Assembly (NCBI GenBank): GCA_017620915.1 | Contig: JAFZSK010000047.1 | Coordinates: 1 to 32,747 of the forward strand | Length of the DNA stretch: 32,747 nt | From: Clostridia bacterium | GTDB lineage: Bacteria > Bacillota > Clostridia > UBA1212 > UBA1255 | Direction: 5' to 3' | Shown: positions 7,337 to 15,246 of the stretch, piece after piece | How positions within the stretch are numbered: the stretch's first letter is position 1 | How the letters are laid out: every line of letters starts with the position of its first letter | Made by a program: the position numbers and the translations under genes | Notes under the pieces: generated by a model | The model's database searches: none | Seen by the model: the letters and a program-made list of their open reading frames with translations, nothing else | Told to the model about the DNA's origin: nothing

Positions 7337-9253
7337 ATGAAAAGAATGCTCGTTTTGATATTGGCGGCGGTACTGCTGCTCACGGCCGCGTGGGGCTGCA
7401 ATATGGTCCGGCCGAATGACGGCAAAGGCGAGGAGAAGCCCGCCGAGATCGCAAGATATAACGGACCGTATTCGGACGTTGACGGAACGTATTACGGGAT
7501 CGATGACCTGGGCCGGGTAGTTGCCACTGACGCGGACGCCGGGGAACCCAAAGACCGCAAAGTAGGCATATTCTACTTCCTGTGGCAGGGCCAGCACGGC
7601 ACCGCGGGTCCGTACGACAACTACAAGATCGTTATGGAACATCCGGAGGCCATCGAGTCCGAGTCCAAGTGGCTCAAGGCGGGCGGCGGTTCCGTGGGTG
7701 CGCACCATTTCTGGGGCGAGCCGATGTTCGGGTACTACACCTCCAACGACACCTGGGTCATGAGAAAGCATTGCCAGATGCTCACTGACGCGGGCGTAGA
7801 CTTCCTGGTGTTCGATACTACGAACGCGGTGGACTACGGCGCACAGGCCAAAAAGCTGATCGAAGTCTGGTATGAATATTTAGAGGCGGGTTACGATGTG
7901 CCCAAGCTCTCGTTCTACACCAACTCCGCGTCCGGTTCCACGATCAACACGATCTACAAGAACATTTACGGCAACAAAAAACTGCACGATAAATTCCCGC
8001 GGCTGGATGAGCTGTTCTACAACTGGGACGGCAAGCCCATGATCATCGGCGATCCCGACGATAAGGCGCTCTCTCAGGAATGCCGCGAGTATTTCCGCAT
8101 CAAACATACGGTCTGGCCCAACGACGAACGGTACGACGACGGTTTTCCCTGGATGGAATTTGACCGCAATATGACGGACCGCGCGGTATACGGCCTCGAC
8201 GGACGCAAGGAAGTGGTCAACGTTTCCATCGCACAGCATGACCACACCTGCCTGATGTCCGCCACCGCCTGGTACGGCAAGAACGACCGCACCCGCAGCT
8301 GGCACGACGGCGCGAACGACACCTCTGAAGACGCGATCCTGTACGGCTACAACTTCGCGGAGCAGTGGGAGTGGGCGCTCAGCGTTGACCCCGAAATGAT
8401 CTTCGTGACCGGCTGGAACGAGTGGGTCGCCCAGCGTCAGTCGCCGTCTAAAGCGTTCCCGATCCAGTTCGTTGACTGCTGCGATCCCAACACCAGCCGC
8501 GACGCCGAGCCCATGAACGGACTGTTCGGCGACAACTACTACATGCAGCTCATTCACTACATCCGCCTGTACAAGGGCGCCAGATCGCGCGTTAACGTCG
8601 GCGACAATATCACCATCGACGTGGACGGCAGCTTCGATCAGTGGGACAACGCGGCGATCACCGCCAAATACACCGACTACGCGAATGACACCGTGAACCG
8701 TAAATCCGCGGGCTTCGGCAAACTTAAGTATCTCGACGAGACCGGCCGCAACGACTTCGTCGCCTTCAAGATGGCGCGCGACGCGGACTACATCTACTTC
8801 TACGCGCAGACTGCCGCGGACATCACTCCCGCTACCGATGACAACTGGATGACGCTGTTCATCTCTTCCGGTGCGGAGGGCAATGCCGTCTGGGCACAGC
8901 TGTTCGACTACGCCGTGAACCTGGAGAAGCCCAACGGCAACGAGGCAGTCATTTCTAAGTACAACGCCGACGGCACCTGGACGCAGGCCGGCACCGCCAA
9001 GATGAAAGTTGAAGGCAACAAACTGATGCTGGCGGTCTCCCGCGAAGTGCTGGGCAATGCCGGCGCTGACACCGTGCTGGACCTCAAGTTCAAGTGGGCG
9101 GACAACTACCAGCTCACCGAAGACGGCAAACTGGATGTATTCTCCTTCTACAAGAACGGCGACGCGGCGCCCATCGGCCGCCTGGCGTACCTGTACTCGG
9201 AGAAGATCTATGAAGCGAAAACTGCGGAAGGCGAGACCGCGGACGCCGAGTAA
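7337..9253 (+). CDS. Secreted lipoprotein with GH71/GH99-like domain and C-terminal carbohydrate-binding-like domain
   Basis: A 638-aa exported protein. It opens with MKR, a hydrophobic stretch and a probable lipobox Cys at residue 21 (TAAWGC, a relaxed match). The central part resembles the GH71/GH99-like group: GIFYFLWQGQH, then GAHHFWGEP with FGYY, AGVDFLVFDTT, and near residue 358 the hallmark TGWNEW. From about residue 428 a separate beta-rich domain starts (DVDGSFDQWDNAAIT), similar to CBM9/DOMON-type modules that follow a linker in glycan-active proteins. Start ATG 7337 is chosen for the signal peptide; AAAGGAG lies 13 bases upstream, a long spacing. It probably acts on surface or environmental glycans. 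Family membership is from motif memory, and catalytic activity is not assured. Confidence 0.75.
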   Translation: MKRMLVLILAAVLLLTAAWGCNMVRPNDGKGEEKPAEIARYNGPYSDVDGTYYGIDDLGRVVATDADAGEPKDRKVGIFYFLWQGQHGTAGPYDNYKIVMEHPEAIESESKWLKAGGGSVGAHHFWGEPMFGYYTSNDTWVMRKHCQMLTDAGVDFLVFDTTNAVDYGAQAKKLIEVWYEYLEAGYDVPKLSFYTNSASGSTINTIYKNIYGNKKLHDKFPRLDELFYNWDGKPMIIGDPDDKALSQECREYFRIKHTVWPNDERYDDGFPWMEFDRNMTDRAVYGLDGRKEVVNVSIAQHDHTCLMSATAWYGKNDRTRSWHDGANDTSEDAILYGYNFAEQWEWALSVDPEMIFVTGWNEWVAQRQSPSKAFPIQFVDCCDPNTSRDAEPMNGLFGDNYYMQLIHYIRLYKGARSRVNVGDNITIDVDGSFDQWDNAAITAKYTDYANDTVNRKSAGFGKLKYLDETGRNDFVAFKMARDADYIYFYAQTAADITPATDDNWMTLFISSGAEGNAVWAQLFDYAVNLEKPNGNEAVISKYNADGTWTQAGTAKMKVEGNKLMLAVSREVLGNAGADTVLDLKFKWADNYQLTEDGKLDVFSFYKNGDAAPIGRLAYLYSEKIYEAKTAEGETADAE

Positions 9254-9267
9254 GCGGATCTGGGATA

Positions 9268-9960
9268 ATGCATATTTTTCTGATCAGACACGGAGAATCG
9301 CTCACCAATGTGGGGGAGAATTATGAGAAGCGGATGCCGGATCATATTGTCCCCCTCACCGAAAAGGGCGTGATGCAGGCGCGCAGAGCCGGGGAGTGGC
9401 TGGCGGAGTATTGCCGCCGGACGAACGTTGACCTCGGCCGCGCGCGTATCTGGCGCAGCCCGTATCTGCGCACCCGCCAGACGTCCGACATATTCAACGA
9501 ATACTTGCACATCAACAGCATCCGCGAAGACATCACGCTGATCGAACAGCAGTTCGGCATGTTCGATGCCGTGCCCCGGGAGCGCTGGGGCGAGCTGTAT
9601 CCCCGCGAATACGAGGAGTACCTCCGCCAGCAGGCCAATTACGGCCGGTTTTACGCGCGGCTGCCGCTGGGCGAGAGCCCCTTCGACGTGGCGATCCGCA
9701 TTCATCAATTCATGGGTACCATCCACCGCGACCGGGATCGCGAGGGCATCGATACCCTTTTTATTTTTTCTCACGGCACCACGCTGCGCGCATTTCTGCT
9801 GCGCTGGTTCCATTATTCGCCCGAGTGGTATCATAACGAGCCTAAACCGGACAACTGCTGGATCCGCGAGATCGACCACCACACCGACCAGGGGTATATA
9901 AATATCGAGGCGTGTGAGGCGGCGGACGCGGCCGAAGGGACCGAGGCGTGCGATGATTGA
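9268..9960 (+). CDS. Histidine phosphatase family protein (phosphoglycerate mutase-like)
   Basis: A 230-aa cytoplasmic phosphatase of the histidine phosphatase superfamily. The catalytic RHGES is at residues 7-11, with His8 the phospho-acceptor. The second-half FSHGTT supplies the other active-site histidine. RSPYLRTRQTSD corresponds to the conserved SxxxRxxQT segment. Family members act on sugar phosphates, nucleotides or phosphoproteins; which applies here is not clear. It lies 14 bp after the lipoprotein with only a weak ribosome binding site, so it may be co-transcribed. Its last eight bases overlap the start of the unknown gene at 9953, suggesting the two products work together. Confidence 0.88.
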   Translation: MHIFLIRHGESLTNVGENYEKRMPDHIVPLTEKGVMQARRAGEWLAEYCRRTNVDLGRARIWRSPYLRTRQTSDIFNEYLHINSIREDITLIEQQFGMFDAVPRERWGELYPREYEEYLRQQANYGRFYARLPLGESPFDVAIRIHQFMGTIHRDRDREGIDTLFIFSHGTTLRAFLLRWFHYSPEWYHNEPKPDNCWIREIDHHTDQGYINIEACEAADAAEGTEACDD

Positions 9961-11491
9961 GCTGGACGCGTTTTTTTACGAGGACAATTATTACCTGTTT
10001 CCGGGCGATGTGGTCAATATTGACGGCCTCGTCCGTTATATCCGCCGCGGCAGTCCGGACCTGGAAGTCCGGCTGCTGTCCCGGGACAACTGCGTGCCGC
10101 CCTGTTTTCCCCACAGCGCGGTCAGAGACAGCGTGATCCGAAATATTGACGTCCGCTATATCTTTCCGGCGCGCGTGATGCTGATGGAGCAGGACGAATA
10201 CGACGCGCGGCTGCGGAAAATGCTGGAGACGCAGTGCAGGTATTGCCACCGTTATTCCGGCGACGTGTCGCGCCCCGCGGATTACTACACCGAAACGCCG
10301 CTGCTGGAACCGTGCCCCGACCGCCTTTCGAAAGAAGAATTTTCCGCCGCGGGCAAACTGCGCACCGGCTACGAGCCGTATTTCTCCGTGGACGATTTCT
10401 GGAACGATTTCATGCAGAAACAGGAGGGACTCGAGGCGGCGATCGACCACGGCGAGATGGCGCGGGCCACGGCAGACGTTTCGGACCTGCTGTACAGCGC
10501 GGGCTTTTCCGAGTATCTGTTTCCGGCGCTGTCAATGTTTTCCTACACCGACGCGCAGGGCAGCCACGTCCGGCGCTACATCCTGATGCTCACCGGCGCG
10601 GGGTTTTTGTGCGCCAACATGGTGGCCGCGTATTTCGCCCGGATGGTGCCGGAAAAAGTCAAAAAACACTGGGACGTGTATCCGTACGTGATCCGCGGGT
10701 TGTACAGCTACTGGCCGGGGGTCACGGAGCTGGACGTTGCCGCTGCGCCGCCCATGCTGCGCGTGACTTACCTGGAGCAGCAGGACAGTTTTCAGGTGTT
10801 CGTATTTGCCGACTGGGACGCGGATAAAGTTGCGGAACTGATGCCTCCGGATTACATTCCGCCCGCGGACCTGTCCGATGAGGACGTGCCCGGCATCGTG
10901 TTCTGCGCCAACTACCTGTATTTATGCGGCATCATCGGCGAAGACCGGCTGCGCGGCGCGTGCCTCGAGCTGGCAATGTTTCCCGCCTCCGAACTCGTGC
11001 CCGACGGCAGTACGGTGACGCCCGAGGAGTTTGACCGGATGATCGATCTGCAGATCCGCGACAAGAGCAAACTGCTCCCGGAGCGCACGATGAAAGTGAT
11101 CGAGCTGGAGGGCGTGGCGGAACTGCGCAACGTGTCTTTTGTGGAGACCGCCTCCGATCAGCTCACGTTCGACCTGCTGCTGGGCGGGGACAACGTCCTG
11201 TCCTACATGTGGGAACGCGAGATCGCCGTGGGCGTGCTGCGGCTTAAAACGCTGCCGGACGCCGATATGCTGGACTATCTGCGCACCCGTCTGATCCAGA
11301 CGCTGGAAGAGCCCGGGGCCGCGCAGCTGTTCGGCATTTCCACCGGGGAGGACGGCGCGTATTTTGACCTGCTGGTCTGGGACAAATTCGTGACCAAACG
11401 CACACTGAAACGCATAGCGCCGATGTTCCGTCCGTTCGGGGCGGAATTTACACTGACGCTGGGCGAGGACCGGGAATCGTTCGCGCTGTGA
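9953..11491 (+). CDS. Hypothetical protein, 512 aa, coupled to the histidine phosphatase
   Basis: I do not recognise this protein. It begins at ATG 9953 (MIELDAFFYEDNYYLF), overlapping the preceding stop by eight bases, which implies translational coupling. It is acidic, has no signal peptide and no membrane helix, so it is probably cytoplasmic. A CRYC motif near residue 94 could be part of a metal site, but no second CxxC pair is seen. The rest looks like a mixed alpha/beta protein with many aromatic residues. The C-terminal 150 residues (from about EGVAELRNVSFVE) read like a separate compact domain. The gene is convergent with the C1 operon and ends five bases from that operon's last gene. 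No function is proposed. Confidence 0.8.
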   Translation: MIELDAFFYEDNYYLFPGDVVNIDGLVRYIRRGSPDLEVRLLSRDNCVPPCFPHSAVRDSVIRNIDVRYIFPARVMLMEQDEYDARLRKMLETQCRYCHRYSGDVSRPADYYTETPLLEPCPDRLSKEEFSAAGKLRTGYEPYFSVDDFWNDFMQKQEGLEAAIDHGEMARATADVSDLLYSAGFSEYLFPALSMFSYTDAQGSHVRRYILMLTGAGFLCANMVAAYFARMVPEKVKKHWDVYPYVIRGLYSYWPGVTELDVAAAPPMLRVTYLEQQDSFQVFVFADWDADKVAELMPPDYIPPADLSDEDVPGIVFCANYLYLCGIIGEDRLRGACLELAMFPASELVPDGSTVTPEEFDRMIDLQIRDKSKLLPERTMKVIELEGVAELRNVSFVETASDQLTFDLLLGGDNVLSYMWEREIAVGVLRLKTLPDADMLDYLRTRLIQTLEEPGAAQLFGISTGEDGAYFDLLVWDKFVTKRTLKRIAPMFRPFGAEFTLTLGEDRESFAL

Positions 11492-11496
11492 GACAG

Positions 11497-12303
11497 TTAT
11501 TTCTGAATTCCGAAAAGATCTTCCCGGTACGCTGACAGGTACTCGATGCAGTATTCGTCGATCCCGAGCAGCGCCTCCGCGGCATACACGCCCCCGAGCA
11601 TATCCCGGTTCAGCGGATCCATTATCGCGCTGTCCATGCCGAACATCATGGCGCCGATCAGAAACGCGTGGTTGAGCGCTTTCCGGTAGGGGAGCCCGAA
11701 GGAAATATTCGAAAGCCCGCTGACGATATGCGAATCTGGATATTCTTCGCGGATCTGTCTGGCCGCGCCGATGAAATTCAGAAAGCTGTCCGGCGACGTA
11801 CCCACCGTGAACACCATGGGATCGAAATACAGCCGGTCAATAGCGATGCCGTATTCACCGGCCTTTTTAACGAGACGGTGGAAGTTGTCCATGCGTTTTT
11901 TCACGTCGTCCGGTATGCCCGTATCGTCCAGCAGCAGTGCTACGATCTTCCAGTTCTTTTTGTCCGCGACGGCGGAGAATATTTTGTCCGCCTTATTTCC
12001 CTCGAGAGAGACCGAGTTGATCATGCCGGGATTTTTGCAGGCCGGGATGCACTCCAGGATCGTGTCCGGATCCGGGCTGTCCAGGCTGAACTTTACGTCG
12101 GAGTGATCGGCCTGAATGAGCCCGATCATCCATTTCAGTATGTCCGCATCGCCTTCGTGCACGCCGGAGCAGACGTCCAGGTAGTCCGATCTGCTGTCCA
12201 GCTGCCGCGTTGCCAGCGTGCGGATAAACTCGCCGTCGCGCTTTTGTATTGCCTCCGCCACGGACTTTATCGCGCCGTTAAGTTTTTCTCCGATAATGAT
12301 CAT
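11497..12303 (-). CDS. Methyltetrahydrofolate:corrinoid methyltransferase (AcsE/MtgA-like)
   Basis: A 268-aa TIM-barrel protein of the pterin-binding (dihydropteroate synthase-like) family, closest by eye to methyl-THF:corrinoid/iron-sulfur protein methyltransferases. It moves a methyl group between methyl-THF and a corrinoid protein. Key segments are IIIGEKLNG at the N-terminus, YLDVCSGVHEGD (pterin-binding Asp), FDPMVFTVGT and the diagnostic GLSNISFGLPYRK. Full length for the family. It is the last gene of the metF-etfB-etfA operon: its ATG overlaps the etfA stop, with GGAGG (12314-12310) six bases upstream. No corrinoid protein is encoded in the window, so the partner lies elsewhere. Both AcsE (acetyl-CoA pathway) and MtgA-like (methyl-compound use) roles fit. 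Confidence 0.85.
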   Translation of the reverse strand: MIIIGEKLNGAIKSVAEAIQKRDGEFIRTLATRQLDSRSDYLDVCSGVHEGDADILKWMIGLIQADHSDVKFSLDSPDPDTILECIPACKNPGMINSVSLEGNKADKIFSAVADKKNWKIVALLLDDTGIPDDVKKRMDNFHRLVKKAGEYGIAIDRLYFDPMVFTVGTSPDSFLNFIGAARQIREEYPDSHIVSGLSNISFGLPYRKALNHAFLIGAMMFGMDSAIMDPLNRDMLGGVYAAEALLGIDEYCIEYLSAYREDLFGIQK

Positions 12304-13325
12304 AATGATCCTCCTTTGTTCAGTTCTTTTATGAGTTCCGGTATGATTTCGAAAAGGTCGCCTTTGACCGAAACGTCCGCCAGCTTCATCATCGGCGTCG
12401 TGTCGTCGATGTCGATGGCAACGATAGTCTTGCAGGATTGCATGCCCACCAGATGCTGGATCTGGCCGGAGATGCCGCAGGCAATGTAAACGTCGGTCTG
12501 GACCGTGGCGCCCGTCTGACCGATCTGGTGGGGGTAGGCGATCCAGCCGTTGTCAACGGCAGCCCGGCTCGCGCCCACCGCGCCGCCGAGCTGTTTCGCG
12601 AACGCTTCGAGCAGGCGGAAGCCGTCAGGGCCTTTCATTGCCCGCCCGCCGGCAACGATGATGCGCGCCTCGCTGAGGTTCACCGTAGGTTCGCGCCGTT
12701 CGACGGTCTGCAGGATCTCTTTTATATTCAGCGTATCCGAGGCCAGAATGCTTTCCCGGATCAGTCTGCCGGTCCGGCCCGGTTCCGGGGAAGGCATCGG
12801 CATCACTTTGGGGCGGACGGTCGCCATCTGCGGCCGGTAGTCCGTGCACTTGATCGTGGCCATGATATTGCCTCCGAAGGCCGGCCGGGTCTGAAGCAGA
12901 TTTCCGCTGTCGGGATCGATGGCAAGTCCCGTGCAGTCTGCGGTGAGTCCGGTGTGGATCCGGCTCGCAAGGCGCGGGATCAGCGCACGTCCGCGGGAGG
13001 TAGCGGCGCACAGGACGATCTCGGGGCGGTATTTTTCGACCAGCCTTTCGAGCACATGGCACTCCAGTTCGTCGTTGAACGCCCGCATCCTCGCGTCGTC
13101 CACGGCAACGATCACGTCCGCGCCGTACGCATAAAGCGCGTCCAGATGTTCCGAAAAGCCGCTGCCGAGGACAACGGTCCATACCTCGCACCCTCCGGCC
13201 GCCGCGAGCTCGCGCGCTTTGCCCAGCAGCTCGTACGAGACGGGGTGTATGTCCCCGCCGGCACACTCAGAAACCGTCCAGACGTTCCGGTACGACCGGC
13301 GGTCGAATTCGTCAATAATTTTCAT
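12300..13325 (-). CDS. etfA: Electron transfer flavoprotein, alpha subunit
   Basis: A 341-aa ETF alpha subunit, partner of the beta subunit encoded just upstream. The C-terminal FAD-binding domain shows the standard order: IIVAGGRAMKGPDGF, GASRAAVDNGW, YPHQIGQTGATV, ACGISGQIQHLVGM and the ending AIDIDDTTPMMKLAD. The N-terminal part has the usual alternating alpha/beta fold (VWTVVLGSG, CAATSRGRALIPRLA). No N-terminal ferredoxin domain is present. The start at ATG 13325 has GGAGG (13337-13333) seven bases before it and overlaps the etfB stop. There is no acyl-CoA dehydrogenase in the operon; the partners are a methylene-THF reductase and a methyl-THF methyltransferase, an unusual setting for an ETF. 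Confidence 0.93.
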   Translation of the reverse strand: MKIIDEFDRRSYRNVWTVSECAGGDIHPVSYELLGKARELAAAGGCEVWTVVLGSGFSEHLDALYAYGADVIVAVDDARMRAFNDELECHVLERLVEKYRPEIVLCAATSRGRALIPRLASRIHTGLTADCTGLAIDPDSGNLLQTRPAFGGNIMATIKCTDYRPQMATVRPKVMPMPSPEPGRTGRLIRESILASDTLNIKEILQTVERREPTVNLSEARIIVAGGRAMKGPDGFRLLEAFAKQLGGAVGASRAAVDNGWIAYPHQIGQTGATVQTDVYIACGISGQIQHLVGMQSCKTIVAIDIDDTTPMMKLADVSVKGDLFEIIPELIKELNKGGSL

Positions 13326-14137
13326 ACGCTTTCCTCCCTGACGTCTGCCCGGATCAGCCCGCGGCGGAACAGCTCTTCGGTCAATGCTTTCGCGGCTTCT
13401 GAAGGCGCCGCGCAGATGCGGACGGAGGCGCCGGCGCGCACGGCGGGGGGCTCCGTTTTTACCACGCGCGTCGGGGAGGCGTTCAACCCGATCTTATCCG
13501 GCTCGGCGCCAATATCCTCCGGCGACCAGACCGCGATCTCCGCCGCCCGCGCTTTTCGGGCGTTCCGGAGCGTGGGGATGCGGGGCACGTTGATGTCTTT
13601 CAGCACGGTGATCAATGCGGGAAACCGCAGTTTCAGCACGTCGTAACCGGTTTCGTTCATGCGCGACACCGTGATGCTGTCCGGGCAGATATCGTCGACC
13701 GAGGAGACGTTGGCGGCCTGCATGATGTCCAGCTTTGCGGCAATGCCAGGTCCCACTTGGGCGGTGTCGCCGTCAACGGCCTGTTTTCCGCAAATGATCA
13801 GTTCCGCGCCGCCGATCCGTTCGATCGCCTTCGCCAGGGCGTAGCTCGTTGCCCACGTATCCGAGCCGGCAAACCCTCTGCCGCTCAGCAGCACCGCCCG
13901 GTCCGCGCCCATTGACAGCGCTTCGACCAGCACATTTTTAGCGTTTTCCGGCCCCATCGAAAGGGCAACGACCTCGCCCCCGCACCGTTCCCGTATCCGG
14001 AGCGCCTCCTCCACCGCGTACAGATCGAACGGATTCAGGATCGCTTTCGTGCCTTCCCGCACGATCCGTTTGGTCTCGGGATCGATCTTCGCGTCGGTAG
14101 TCGCGGGGACCTGTTTGACACAGACTACGATTCTCAT
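13322..14137 (-). CDS. etfB: Electron transfer flavoprotein, beta subunit
   Basis: A 271-aa ETF beta subunit that pairs with EtfA to carry electrons through flavins. It opens with MRIVVCVKQVPATTD, followed by ILNPFDLYAVEEALRI and LSMGPENAKNVLVEAL. The nucleotide-binding loop reads GKQAVDGDTAQVGPG, the form familiar from clostridial ETFs, many of which bind NADH and a second FAD and can bifurcate. Whether this one bifurcates cannot be settled by eye. ATG 14137 is preferred: GGAGGG (14150-14145) lies seven bases upstream and the start overlaps the metF stop as TGATG. A GTG at 14140 would add one residue. Confidence 0.93.
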   Translation of the reverse strand: MRIVVCVKQVPATTDAKIDPETKRIVREGTKAILNPFDLYAVEEALRIRERCGGEVVALSMGPENAKNVLVEALSMGADRAVLLSGRGFAGSDTWATSYALAKAIERIGGAELIICGKQAVDGDTAQVGPGIAAKLDIMQAANVSSVDDICPDSITVSRMNETGYDVLKLRFPALITVLKDINVPRIPTLRNARKARAAEIAVWSPEDIGAEPDKIGLNASPTRVVKTEPPAVRAGASVRICAAPSEAAKALTEELFRRGLIRADVREESV

Positions 14138-14961
14138 CACGTTGCCCTCCTCGCCGCGCCGGCCGCCATCTCCTCGATGACCGTGTACTGGGTCTTAAAG
14201 CCCAGCAGGGAAAGGTACATTCCGCAGGACGGATAATATTCCCGCAGCTGCCCGAGGGTCGCGACCGGATCGAACGCCGCGTCTTCGGGGATGGGATAGC
14301 CTACCACGTCCGAGAGCAGGAACAGTTTTTTGGACATCCACGCCTCGATGAACACCGGCAGCCCGGGGTATTCGGAAAGCAGCCGGTCCGTCACCGCGTT
14401 CCGGTCAATGATCGGCTGCGTGATCACAAATGACGCGCCGGCGTCAATTTTGCGCTTCAGTTTTTCGAATTCGTGCGCCTCCGGCTCATACGGGTTAAAC
14501 GCGACTCCCACCGTGAACGCGGGGTAGTGCTGCCGGATGTACCGGGTAAGTTCCACCGACGTTACGGAAGCGGTGTTTTTTGCTTCCACGTCGGAAGGCC
14601 GCAGCTTCGGCAGCCGGGGCGAACCGTCGCCGCTGATCGCGAGGATCGAGCGAATGCCCAGCTTTTCGCAGGCAGAGAGGATACCGTCCAGATCTTCTTT
14701 GGTGTGAAATGTGTTCAGGTGGATAAGAACCTGATCCGGCCGCGCGCGGAGCCCGAGTTCCTCGATGCACTCGTTGCCCTGGAACGCCAGGAGGCCCATC
14801 GCGTTGTCGGTTATCGACGCCGTGAATCCGCTTTCCATCACCCGCTCGAATTTGGACGCGAACAGTCCCAGGTCATCTTCCAGTTTCTGCGAGTCCTGCT
14901 TCGGCGGGATGAGTTCGACGTGAAAACCGGCGGGTCGTATCCGGTCGTTGATTGGTGTCAT
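14137..14961 (-). CDS. metF: Methylenetetrahydrofolate reductase family protein
   Basis: A 274-aa TIM-barrel flavoprotein-type methylene-THF reductase, interconverting 5,10-methylene-THF and 5-methyl-THF. Family landmarks are FHVELIPPK (catalytic Glu region), SITDNAMG, VLIHLNTFHT, AISGDGSPRLP in place of the usual LRGD-type loop, and GASFVITQPIID. The length matches the catalytic domain alone, with no eukaryotic-type regulatory extension. It is the first gene of a four-gene overlapping operon, with etfB and etfA directly after it. No MetV-type partner gene is seen. This order suggests that the ETF supplies or accepts its electrons. The start (ATG 14961) has only a weak ribosome binding site after a leader of about 90 bases. 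Confidence 0.88.
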   Translation of the reverse strand: MTPINDRIRPAGFHVELIPPKQDSQKLEDDLGLFASKFERVMESGFTASITDNAMGLLAFQGNECIEELGLRARPDQVLIHLNTFHTKEDLDGILSACEKLGIRSILAISGDGSPRLPKLRPSDVEAKNTASVTSVELTRYIRQHYPAFTVGVAFNPYEPEAHEFEKLKRKIDAGASFVITQPIIDRNAVTDRLLSEYPGLPVFIEAWMSKKLFLLSDVVGYPIPEDAAFDPVATLGQLREYYPSCGMYLSLLGFKTQYTVIEEMAAGAARRAT

Positions 14962-15056
14962 GCTGTTACCATGCCGGGCGGCAACGGCTCCGGTCTGAAT
15001 GAAAGCGGACGCCGCTGGATTGCCCGCTTTGTTTGTCAGTTCGTTCTTCCGTCAAT

Positions 15057-15086
15057 AACATATCAAAATGATAGGTAATTTGTCAA
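15057..15086 (-). promoter_or_regulatory. Candidate promoter of the metF-etfBA-methyltransferase operon
   Basis: On the minus strand a perfect TTGACA (15086-15081) and TATGTT (15062-15057) are separated by 18 bp. This leaves a leader of about 90 bases before metF. The leader shows GC-rich complementary segments but no riboswitch family that I recognise. Confidence 0.5.
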
Positions 15087-15125
15087 GCGGCAATTTTCGT
15101 TGGGAGGACCTCCACTTATTATTAT

Positions 15126-15154
15126 TTGACCTTTCCCTTGGAAAGTGGTACAAT
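15126..15154 (+). promoter_or_regulatory. Promoter for the Pro/Thr-linker membrane protein
   Basis: TTGACC at 15126-15131 and TACAAT at 15149-15154 are 17 bp apart. It is divergent from the C1 operon promoter, with about 40 bp between the two -35 boxes. Confidence 0.55.
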
Positions 15155-15246
15155 TCGCGCATCTTTCCGCATTTTTCGCGGAAAGAGGGTAAAAATGGTG
15201 AAAATTGACCGCACCGGCACGGATCCGGGCGGCGGAAAACACAAAA

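Noticed and set aside
14962-15056. Riboswitch (THF or cobalamin) in the leader of the C1 operon
   Set aside because: The leader is about 90 bases and has some complementary GC segments, but I could not find the conserved core of either riboswitch.
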